Assembly: GCA_018398765.1 (NCBI GenBank)
Contig: JAHBMJ010000753.1
Coordinates: 23,724-63,811, forward strand
From: Chromera velia
Taxonomy: Eukaryota; Sar; Chromeraceae
DNA: 40,088 nucleotides
Reading direction: 5' to 3'
Shown: piece after piece, positions 32,511 to 40,088 of the stretch
How the letters are laid out: each line of letters opens with the position of its first letter
Position numbering within the stretch: the stretch's first letter is position 1
Position numbers and translations under genes: made by a program
The notes under the pieces: model-generated
Databases searched by the model: none
Told to the model about the DNA's origin: nothing
The model's input: only the letters and a program-made list of their open reading frames with translations

Positions 32511-32583
32511 TGGTGCGATCTATCAGTGCGATCTGATAGGACTCGCGGGAAATCGTAAAATGTTACGATGCGGCGCATGCGGC

Positions 32584-33897
32584 TCAATGAAAATAGTCCG
32601 GATGCAACACGACGCGATGACCTGCGATACGGGAAGTACGAAGTTTCTTTTGCTGGGGTGCGTTGCGGATTTCAGACGAGGGGGGAGGCAAAAGAGGTGC
32701 TGAGAGGGCAGGCAGAAGGATCCGAAGGATCTGGCGTACCCCGGGGTCCAGTGCGACTGGGCCGATCGGCTCAACCCGGGCGGCTGTTTGCGGGGAGAGA
32801 GAAGAACGCTCAAGGACGATTCGTGCCTGCATCTCGGCACCCTCTGCTTTGTTTTTGTATTTCTGATAACACTCCCACACACGACCCGAACATTCTTCAT
32901 TAGGTGCACCGACAGGTTGCGCAAAGTACGCCCACTGCTGGCAGAGCTCAGAGGGCATTGTCAGAGCAAGAAGCACATTTGAGTGCTCAGGCAATTCGGG
33001 ACGTTTGACTTCCTCTAGCACCTGCCGCACTGCCTGTGCCTCTTTGGGTCCAAATAGAATCTCCACCTCTTTCACCACTTGGTGTCTCTCTTCCTCCACA
33101 GATTTGACACCACCCTGTTTCAATGAGGCCTCATGATCTCGCTGACGGAAAAGGAGTGAGCCTAAGACGATTTCCAGGCGTTTGCTCACTTGTCTTCTCT
33201 CCTCTTCCGTCAGATCTCGTCCCATCACAGAGGGGAGGAGAGAGTCCAACATACTGGTCATGTGCCGGTTGTCCTCACCGTACACCGCCATGCCCCCACC
33301 CGCAAAGCGCTTCTCTGGAGGAGTACTGAACACAGCCTGCCATGCGGACTCCCCTGCTTTGGGTGAGACGAGATTCAGATTCACAGACAGGACAGAGTCC
33401 TTGATGCCGTTCTCGTGATCTCCCCTGAACCACCGGCACTCTCTTCGAATCTCCTCGACAAATCCCAAAGCGTCGTGCACTCCCTCCAATGCCCTCTTGA
33501 AGCACTCGTCTGCTCTGGGGGCTCTAGGCCATCTGGAGCCATCTTCATACACACGGAGGAGGGAGATCGAATCCAAAAAGTTGCTCTTGTGGGAGGAGAG
33601 AAGGTACTCCTCCCAGACGAGAAGGACATAATTGTATAATTGAGTGCCGTGGTACCACACGCATGCTTCTTGCTCGGCTGCCCTCTTCTCGATTTTCCGT
33701 GTCTGGGCCCATATAGCATTGTATTTTGATTTGTAGAGATCTGAAAGGTCGAGTTGGTCGTTGGCGAATTCTTCTTTCGCCTTCAGATCGCCCAGGATGG
33801 CAAGGCCAATGTATTTGTCAAAATCCTCCAGAGTGGAGGACCCAGAGCAAGAAAGAAATGAGGTGAACAGCAGAAGAGTGGGCAGCAGCAAGCGCAT
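32584..33897 (-). CDS. secreted orphan protein with internal duplication
   Basis: The 437-residue product begins with a strong signal peptide (MRLLLPTLLLFTSFLSCSGS, likely cut after about residue 20). The mature part is largely helical and charged. Around residues 79-135 it has aromatic-rich helices (VWYHGTQLYNYVLLVWEEYL). Residues 170-210 hold a Gly-rich segment with VNLNLVSPKAGESAWQAVF and FAGGGMAVYGED. Residues 230-250 and 267-287 are a duplicated helix of the form EEERxQVxKxxEIxxG. Six further cysteines (79, 132, 154, 319, 336, 343) could form disulphides. The last 50 residues are Pro- and basic-rich and may be a poorly conserved tail, or intron read-through if the true gene is spliced. 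The start is set by the signal peptide. A TATATAT box lies 194 bp upstream with TGCATGC clusters beyond it. I do not recognise the family. Confidence 0.7.
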   Translation of the reverse strand: MRLLLPTLLLFTSFLSCSGSSTLEDFDKYIGLAILGDLKAKEEFANDQLDLSDLYKSKYNAIWAQTRKIEKRAAEQEACVWYHGTQLYNYVLLVWEEYLLSSHKSNFLDSISLLRVYEDGSRWPRAPRADECFKRALEGVHDALGFVEEIRRECRWFRGDHENGIKDSVLSVNLNLVSPKAGESAWQAVFSTPPEKRFAGGGMAVYGEDNRHMTSMLDSLLPSVMGRDLTEEERRQVSKRLEIVLGSLLFRQRDHEASLKQGGVKSVEEERHQVVKEVEILFGPKEAQAVRQVLEEVKRPELPEHSNVLLALTMPSELCQQWAYFAQPVGAPNEECSGRVWECYQKYKNKAEGAEMQARIVLERSSLSPQTAARVEPIGPVALDPGVRQILRILLPALSAPLLPPPSSEIRNAPQQKKLRTSRIAGHRVVLHPDYFH

Positions 33898-33922
33898 GAC
33901 TTAGAAGATACAGAATACTGCT

Positions 33923-33946
33923 TTATTGGGGACACATGTGACGCAT
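33923..33946 (-). other. short upstream ORF (MRHMCPQ-stop)
   Basis: A seven-residue frame lies in the predicted leader of the secreted orphan gene, ending 25 bp before the main start. It may tune translation, but could be chance. Confidence 0.25.
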
Positions 33947-34084
33947 GCAGCTGCTCTCCACGAACCACAGTGAGGAGACGGGAAGTGACCCGTCACTGTT
34001 GCTGATGCGACAAATGGCAGTCACGAGCTCTTGGAGGAGATCAGGCTTTTCCTGCACCAAACAGCGACTTAAAGTATTACCGCA

Positions 34085-34091
34085 TATATAT
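34085..34091 (-). promoter_or_regulatory. TATA box of the 437-residue protein gene
   Basis: On the minus strand, ATATATATG lies 194 bp before the start codon, matching the spacing seen at the other two genes. Confidence 0.45.
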
Positions 34092-34142
34092 GTACCGAGG
34101 ACATGGAAATCGGTTTCAGACGACCGATTTCGAACGCAAATA

Positions 34143-34222
34143 CATGCAAGCATGCATGTACATGTTCATGCAAAGAAAATCAAATTAAACATGCACATGC
34201 ATGCATGCATGCATGCATGGGT
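34143..34222 (-). promoter_or_regulatory. TGCATGC-type clusters upstream of the 437-residue protein gene
   Basis: Two blocks, about 34143-34162 (ATGCAAGCATGCATG) and about 34190-34222 (a perfect CATG repeat of about 26 bp), lie 55-130 bp upstream of the TATA box in gene orientation. They match the word found before the other two genes. Confidence 0.4.
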
Positions 34223-35090
34223 GAGCCGGGGCCGAGCCAAAGTGTTATCTGTTCGAGTGGTCCCGCAAAGTGCGCGTGGAAGGCGATTTTACGCGATCTG
34301 CCATGCAATCTAGTTAACTGTATGCATGTTATAATCCCGTGTGTGCAAAACTTTTGCCAAAGTTGCGTAACACACCTAATACCTATATATAGTAGGTTAG
34401 TGCCTCGACCAGCCGTGTCGCGGTTCATTTAAACGTCCGCGCGGGGCATAAACCTTGATTGTTTATGTGACCACGCATGGTATATAGGGCCCTTCGCAGT
34501 GTTAGACCGTGAACTGCCCTCTAAGATGTACTCTTGCATACATAGCCGATTATATTTTTGTCTAAAAAAAATTTCAGCCGTATATTAAACGGCATACACC
34601 CCACCAGTTGGGTGAGTGCCTCGGGGAGCTATTTAGGGGTCTGCTAATTGATGTACGCTTGGCCATGTCTAAGTTGTGTGCTGTCATGGAGCAGGGGCCA
34701 CGGCAGCTAAATATACTTTTCGGGACCGCGCGCGTGTCGTATGTATGTACAACTCTGTGTAAATTACTTAAGGGGCACGCATATGCAAAGTAATTAAGGC
34801 ATGTGCGATCGCGGCTCCGTGCGAGTTGCTTGAGGAGCATATTTTAGAACTCGGGCGACAGTGACCGTGACAGAGACAGAACCAATCCCCCCAGCCCCCA
34901 AAAATGAAAAAATGCGTTATATACGAGTGTGTGCGATCTTAGGGCCTCTTAGCTGATCTCAGTAGAGCTGAGCTGCCCCCCGAGGCGATATAGCTGTTTT
35001 GTCAGCCACTTCATTTGCATGTTGCTCCAAAGATGTGCAATCATGCATATATACAATCCACGACCACCAGCACCATATCTGTGACTTACT
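34223..35090. other. spacer, no gene seen
   Basis: Mixed sequence with short open frames lacking protein-like character. Near 34755-34850 there are diverged repeats of ACTTAAGGGGCACGCATAT / GCTTGAGGAGCATATTT type words. Confidence 0.4.
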
Positions 35091-36060
35091 ACTCATACTA
35101 GCTTCATTCTTACATTACTTTCATCTCACTGCATACTCTCAATGCCTCTTATTCGTTTGCTTTATCCCACTGCACTCCATTCTCTCCTTTCCGCTTGCCT
35201 ATGTCATTGCACGATCCTCGTTGTCTGCATGTATCCTGCAGCTCTTCGACTGCCCAAAATGATATGGTTGTATTAGTCTAGGTGTTAGCTCACTGCGCTG
35301 ATATGTTTACTTATACAGCTCTGTTGCTCACATTTAATCATGTATTCATTCAATGTGTATATATCAATCTTTATTCATCTTATCACCACTCGATCCCACA
35401 ATAATCGGTTTCACTGCGTGCTTTCGTATGATAATCCACTGCCCTGCCTATTTCATTTCACTGTTCTCATTGCACTTTTGTATGCCACATCTCTCCCACT
35501 GTCATCTAAGTTACCTCTTCGCCGAGCCTTTCGCGCTCACATCAGCTCTCACATCGAGTCTCATTAAATCTCAGTCTTTTCAGTTCAGTGCTCTGATTTC
35601 AATGCATGGCCTCTTCCTACTGTATTCTGTCTCATGTTTAGTTCTCGCTTTTTTCTGTCCACAGCCATCAACTCATTGCTCTTATACCCCACCTATCACC
35701 CGGCGCAGACAAGTGGGCATGCAGGCAGGCAGGTAGGCAAGCAGGCAGGCAGATATGCCAAATAGTAGAATAGGCAGACCCGTAAAAATTAAAATGAGAG
35801 AATGGCACTGGCAGAATAGTAGAAAGGCAGAGAGACATGCAAACATGCAGACATAGGCATTGCCAGGCAGGCAGGCAGGTAGATAAACAGACAGACATAC
35901 ATATAGGCTACTCTCTTGGTAACCCTGTTTGCTAGCCTGTTTGCTCACATCTCATCTCTTCACTTACATTTCACTTTTCTTATCTTCAAGTTGCCTCTCT
36001 CATGCCATTTTTCTCAATTCCGACCTCTTATCCGACCTTTCAGCTGTACATATCTCTACA
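35091..36060. repeat. pyrimidine-rich block with an inverted purine-rich centre
   Basis: The plus strand is C/T-rich from about 35091 to 35695. It turns purine-rich from about 35698 to 35912 with GCAGGCAG and CAGACAGACA microsatellites, then is C/T-rich again to about 36060. No gene is seen. Confidence 0.55.
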
Positions 36061-36129
36061 TGCCACCTCACAAACAAACTGTAAGATTTAGACAATACAT
36101 GGGAAGCAATTACAATATAACTGCAATTG

Positions 36130-36207
36130 CAATTATTACAATTAATTAGAAACAATAATTGCTTGCTGGCATCTAGTTCTTAGCAATTTATTGCAATTAA
36201 TTGTATA
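36130..36207. repeat. AATTGC-rich direct repeat, left copy
   Basis: CAATTATTACAATTAATTAG, then AATAATTGCTTG and TAGCAATTTATTGCAATT, aligns in the same orientation with 37327-37402. Possible ends of a small element about 1.2 kb long, or two blocks of one satellite. Confidence 0.5.
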
Positions 36208-36436
36208 CTTTAGGGGTCTGAAAGATGTTAAAGAAATGCTAGCAAACAGTGGTGATGCGGTGCCGGCACCATGATCGCGTGCCGCGTCGTGCGCGTATAG
36301 GCAGGCCGCATGTGTAGGGCGCTATAGCATGTAGTAGGGCGCCAGTCCACCGTCTAGTACTGCATGTAGTACAAAATTATTCGGCTCTGCACGTAACAAA
36401 ACCGGCTCGGCCAAGTCTTGTCTGACCTTTGTCTAG

Positions 36437-36745
36437 TTACAAGAAGTTACTAAGACCATTGACCGTGATACAACATACTGCTTTGTGCACTGATCTTGAC
36501 TGTTTTGATTCATTGACAAGTGTACGTAGACCAGTATAAAGCTTGAGCAGATTTTCAAAATCTTTTTTGATCAGACCCCAATCGAGAGGACGGAAATAAA
36601 GAATGATAAAGATGAAGTCATCCAAAGAAAATATAAATGTCTGATCTGCAAGAAACACGGGAAGCAGACTTCCTTGTCGTTTTCTAAAGGTGTAGGGTAT
36701 ACAGCTGCGCTGAGCTGCCGGGACACACGTCAACTCAAGGCACAA
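36437..36745 (-). CDS. possible small orphan ORF
   Basis: A 102-residue frame lies between the two AATTGC-rich direct repeats. It has a partly protein-like stretch (FSLDDFIFIILYFRPLDWGL, then IKKDFENLLKLYTGLRTLV) with four to five cysteines outside it. There is no clear signal peptide, recognised domain or strong promoter; a GCATG-containing word lies about 150 bp upstream. It may be a decayed gene or chance. Confidence 0.2.
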   Translation of the reverse strand: MCLELTCVPAAQRSCIPYTFRKRQGSLLPVFLADQTFIFSLDDFIFIILYFRPLDWGLIKKDFENLLKLYTGLRTLVNESKQSRSVHKAVCCITVNGLSNFL

Positions 36746-37074
36746 GAACGAGTTGAAAGACTATATTTCTAAGCAACAGTCGGGAGGGGTGTGTAATAAT
36801 TGATCAAGTCTTGGTCTTGAGATGTAGGAGGTTGACGCAATTCCTTGCAAACTGTCTACAATTCCCTAGACGGACAGATGCGACCGCAACGTGCATGTAT
36901 GATGGTGTGTCATGGTTGCATACATATGGCATTCATTTTAAAACATTGGTTATGTAAGTGTCTTTGTCATACTACTTGCAGTGATGAACACTCAAATTTT
37001 TCAATTGCAATTCATTCAAAAGAATACGTTTTTTCTATTCAAGAACATGCTATGAATACTAGACTATAAATTGT

Positions 37075-37145
37075 TACCTAGTTGTTGTATGTATAATATA
37101 GCATATATTATAAATTATAATATATATTATAGTATATATACCAAT
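37075..37145. repeat. TA-rich low-complexity tract
   Basis: TATAATATA-type palindromic low-complexity sequence in AT-rich spacer. Confidence 0.6.
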
Positions 37146-37326
37146 AAGTTGATAACTTAACAACTATTTTCCATTATCAATCACTTTCATATAAGTTTTA
37201 ACTCTTCCAATTTAGGTTTAAACTCTTTTAACCTAGCAAAAAATCATTTTAAAATATTGAATAAGGCCTCATAAACGCTCTATAACTCATATATTCGGTT
37301 TAAATAAGTCGATTCTTAAACATATA

Positions 37327-37402
37327 AGCAATTATTAGCAATTAATTGCAATTATTGCAATAATTGCTTGGGCTAAGCTTTTTTTAGCAATTAAATTGCA
37401 AT
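37327..37402. repeat. AATTGC-rich direct repeat, right copy
   Basis: Same orientation as 36130-36207, with AATAATTGCTTG and TAGCAATTAAATTGCAATTT conserved. Confidence 0.5.
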
Positions 37403-37640
37403 TTGATATGTTCACTAAAAAGTTCTGACTGGGCCGCCCTATCCAAAGACTGCTTTTAACAACTTGCTATCCTGACAACCTTCCACATTTCGCTTTTCTG
37501 CTCTAAGACTTCTATCTTTTCTCCCATCACCTCTTCTGTCCTCTTTATCTGTTCTGTGTGTCTTCTTTTTTTCTGTCACTGCTCTCTTCATTCTCTTCCC
37601 CCCTTTTATTTCTCTCTCCAGACGTATACCTCTTATTTTA

Positions 37641-37866
37641 CATGTTTTTTTATAACAGCGCCTGAAAGTTATTTCAGGATAAGTTTTTTTGACACGATCG
37701 TACTTGATCGTCAACATCGACCATCATTTATTGAACATCGCTCTTTTGTACATTTTTTTTATGATGGCGCCTGAATGGTATTGCACGTCGGTAAATTCCC
37801 TTAACTTGATCATACTTGATCCATAAGTTGATCGTCAACATTGATTGGCATTAATTTATTGAATAG
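37641..37866. repeat. two-copy degenerate tandem repeat
   Basis: Units 37641-37740 and 37751-37866 share CAT plus a T-run, GGCGCCTGAA/AGCGCCTGAA, TACTTGAT, GATCGTCAACAT and ATTTATTGAA, with a small insertion in the second. Non-coding. Confidence 0.6.
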
Positions 37867-38378
37867 AGTTATAAAAAGCTTTTATAATTAAGCTGTTTGA
37901 GAAAATTTATAAAAATTTATACCAGATTATAAAACTTTTTTGACTGACTATTGATCGATCAATGAGTTCCATAGTTGGTACACAAAGCATTTATGAAAAA
38001 GCATCCTCTAGGAAAGGTTACAGAATGTGTTTAGCCGTAAATCTAACGAATTTTAGAATATTTTATGACACAGCTCTTATTTAATTGACTAGTTGATTGA
38101 TTGAATACGTAATTTTTTAAAGTCATAATGATGTTAAATGCATTCGGTTCAGTGAATGTGTAATTGATGGATTTGGATACCAATAGTAGCTCAGGAAAAG
38201 ATTTAGTAATCAGACCGTATACTGCATGCTTATGTTTAATTTTTAACGTTTTCCTTTAGCCCGTACGTCATAATTAACATACTTACAAGAGTTGGGTGAC
38301 AAGACCTTAGTCACCGCGCGCACTCACTTGTTAACCTATATACTGCGGCCATGCCAAAACAAAGAAAAGAAAAGACGA
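37867..38378. other. AT-rich spacer, nothing identified
   Basis: No ORF or repeat family was recognised before the next promoter region. Confidence 0.4.
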
Positions 38379-38443
38379 TGCCTGCATGCATGCATGCATG
38401 CATGCAGACCTCGAAAAATAAATTTTCCGATCATGCATGCATG
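38379..38443 (+). promoter_or_regulatory. TGCATGCA clusters upstream of the small disordered-protein gene
   Basis: A perfect GCAT repeat of about 24 bp (about 38381-38406) and a second TCATGCATGCATG block (about 38431-38443) lie 10-75 bp before the TATA box. Confidence 0.45.
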
Positions 38444-38452
38444 TGTCTGACC

Positions 38453-38460
38453 TATATATA
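38453..38460 (+). promoter_or_regulatory. TATA box of the small disordered-protein gene
   Basis: TATATATA lies 200 bp upstream of the start codon at 38653, just downstream of the TGCATGCA clusters. Confidence 0.5.
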
Positions 38461-38493
38461 TTCTCGGAGCTCAAATCTGAGAGTGGGGGCTGC

Positions 38494-38628
38494 ATGGGTA
38501 CAGAGAGAGAGGCTGCCTGCGCCTGCATAACTGCAAGCACCAGCCCTGCAAAGGCATCCGCTCATCCCAGCATTTTGTTCATCACACAACCTCGACAAAG
38601 TCACACTGTGCAACAGGCCCTCGCTTAA
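38494..38628 (+). other. upstream ORF in the leader
   Basis: A 44-codon frame starts about 34 bp after the TATA box and ends 24 bp before the main start codon. If transcription starts at the usual distance from the TATA box, this ATG would be very near the 5' end and might be skipped. It has no recognisable domain. Confidence 0.25.
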
Positions 38629-38652
38629 TTCATTTCACTTGAGTTTGTCACC

Positions 38653-39024
38653 ATGCAGAGAAATACAGTGGACAGCCTCGACACTTTGGAGACCCTTCTC
38701 CCAGAGCACACAGCTGGGGCAAAGGGCAAGAATGGAACCAGCGGAAAGGGGGGCAAAGGCGAGGAGGGTTTTGAATATCCTCAAGCAGGCACCGCCGGCA
38801 TCCCCCCCACGAACCAACCCGGACCTTCGGACCCGGCCTTGGAGATGCAGCCTGCTCCTCTCTACCCTCAAGTCAAGAAGAACGCTCAGCGCCCATCGCC
38901 AGAAGTACAGGAGTACAACGCAAAACAGGGAACTACCGGTGACCCCTCCATCGAACTCAGAGCCCCCCCTTTGATGTTTCCCCGCAAGAAGGCCCCTGAG
39001 GGACTCGACCGCCCCATGCACTGA
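38653..39024 (+). CDS. small, disordered Gly/Lys/Pro-rich orphan protein
   Basis: The 123-residue product has no cysteine or tryptophan, no signal peptide and no membrane segment. Residues 5-18 may form a short amphipathic helix (TVDSLDTLETLLPE). Residues 21-36 are Gly/Lys-rich (GAKGKNGTSGKGGKG). The rest is Pro-, Gln- and Glu-rich and ends in a basic, Pro-containing tail (MFPRKKAPEGLDRPMH). It is therefore probably intrinsically disordered and cytosolic or nuclear. The start has a favourable CACCATGC context, and the promoter plan (TGCATGCA cluster, TATA box, 200-bp leader) matches the other two genes. A pyrimidine tract followed by GGCAG near 39070 could be a splice acceptor, so the gene may have more exons. 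I do not recognise the family. Confidence 0.55.
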   Translation: MQRNTVDSLDTLETLLPEHTAGAKGKNGTSGKGGKGEEGFEYPQAGTAGIPPTNQPGPSDPALEMQPAPLYPQVKKNAQRPSPEVQEYNAKQGTTGDPSIELRAPPLMFPRKKAPEGLDRPMH

Positions 39025-40088
39025 TCGATCGGAATTGACTGACCTGACTCCTCCTTTCCTGTCATTATGGCAGGTGAAATGGGAAGGAGTTTGACTCTTT
39101 CACCGCCTCTCGAGGCTGGGTATAGCTCTGTCGTCTGCAAGGAAAGGAAGGTCTTTTCTTCCTTGACCTTCTTTGCTTCCTTGCCCTTTTCTCTTCTACC
39201 TTGTCCCTTCCTGGTTGATCCGTTCCTCTGCATGAGGAACTGTCGAACCATTCACCTCTCTCTCCTCTCTTTCTTTCGCTTTTCATGTAAATTCCACTGG
39301 TCCGACGGATCTGACGACATCAGCGCCGCACTTTCTTTCTTTCTTTCTCTGACAAGTCCTGTCTTCTTCTCTCTTCTCCTCCCGTCTCTTCAGCACGCTC
39401 TAGTTCCTTCCTGCAATTCCAAACCCCGGCTCAGAAGTAAACGGACAAAGAGGAGAGAGCTGCGTACAAACTACCTTGTAAAGATAGCAGCAGGGTCGGG
39501 GGGGGGGGACTGTCAAAGGATAATCAACAGAAGTCAAGAAACAGTGACCCGACAAAAAGCACGAGAGACCAAATTACACACTAGGAGCGAAACGCAAACA
39601 AAAACAAAGGGTTTCAAGGGGCGACTCCCAAGATGCAAAGGTGCACCAGGTCATTGAACCAACTTAGATTGCTTGTCTTTCTTTCTTGCTCTCATTCGGT
39701 GAACAGCCGATCAAATGGTGCACAAGCCCACTACGAAAAAGCGAGAGAGCAAAGTCGGAAAGGACAACGAAAGGACAGAAAGAAAGCATGTCTGAGTAAT
39801 ACCTGATGCCCTTCCAGCCATCTCGATAGCCATTCACCTTTTGGATTTCACTTTTCGGTGCTCTGAAGGCGGGATAGTACTGTCTGAGTTTTTGCTGCTT
39901 GCCTTTTTGATCCTAGATCTTCTTGCATGTGATGAGACTGGGGTTCAAAGTCCGCAAGATCGGTTGACCAAAAGTAGAAAGAGGGATCTAGGCAAAAACA
40001 CCTCAGAAAAAAAAGGGAAAGAAACCAAAAGGACGTACACCTGTACCGAAGCACACAAGAAGAATATCTTCAGAGACAAGGGGGGGGG
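39025..40088. other. pyrimidine-rich 3' flank, no firm gene
   Basis: The first 400 bp are C/T-rich with (CTTT)n near 39328-39350, giving a Phe/Leu/Ser-rich open frame that looks like low complexity. A run of about 12 G lies near 39498 and another run of G ends the window. No promoter or domain is recognised. Confidence 0.45.

Noticed and set aside
34195-34222. (CATG)n read only as a microsatellite
   Set aside because: It is formally a tetranucleotide repeat, but similar clusters before the other two genes make a regulatory reading worth keeping; it is listed as a promoter feature.
39067-39657. 196-residue Phe/Leu/Ser-rich then basic frame
   Set aside because: The first half is a pyrimidine-rich low-complexity tract. 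The start is in the 3' flank of the small disordered-protein gene, and no promoter or domain is seen.

Overview
The window looks like nuclear DNA of a eukaryotic microbe, most likely an alga or protist. It is gene-poor and full of LTR retrotransposons, MITE-like elements, microsatellites and AT-rich spacer. Canonical intron-like GT...AG sites occur, and there are no operons or bacterial ribosome-binding sites. Clusters of TGCATGCA upstream of TATA boxes recall binding sites of ApiAP2 regulators (Apicomplexa and relatives), so a chromerid-like alveolate is my best guess. That guess is inference, not proof.

Layout. 1-1078: a promoter and an intronless gene for a small secreted cysteine-rich protein. 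1079-3780: AT-rich spacer with a direct repeat and weak exon-like stretches on both strands. 3783-4230: a 448-bp foldback element with a 4-5 bp target duplication. 4324-11262: a Ty3/gypsy element on the minus strand, with 500-bp LTRs about 1.4% different, TTATA target duplications, primer site, purine tract, gag and pol. It is young and only lightly broken. 11268-13957: TA and CA microsatellites and a set of short palindromes in a duplicated unit. 13965-29820: a very large (15.9 kb) Ty1/copia-type element on the plus strand, with 519-bp LTRs about 7% different and a CTTTAGC target duplication. It has a nucleocapsid-like zinc knuckle, protease-like, integrase, reverse transcriptase and RNase H regions plus several kilobases of extra low-complexity coding sequence. 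It is older, clearly broken, and carries a 1-kb TA-flanked MITE in its RNase H region. 29828-32510: AT-rich spacer with tandem repeats, a 230-bp MITE with 12-bp inverted ends and a partial relative. 32584-33897 (minus): a gene for a 437-residue secreted orphan protein with an internal duplication. 33898-38378: spacer with strand-composition switches and AATTGC-rich direct repeats. 38379-39024: promoter and a small disordered-protein gene. 39025-40088: pyrimidine-rich flank.

The three host-like genes are unrelated in sequence but share one promoter plan: TGCATGC-type clusters, then a TATATATA box, then about 190-200 bp to the start codon, with a short upstream ORF in the leader. That shared plan is the most interesting host-side signal. 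The most interesting mobile-element signal is the oversized copia-type element.
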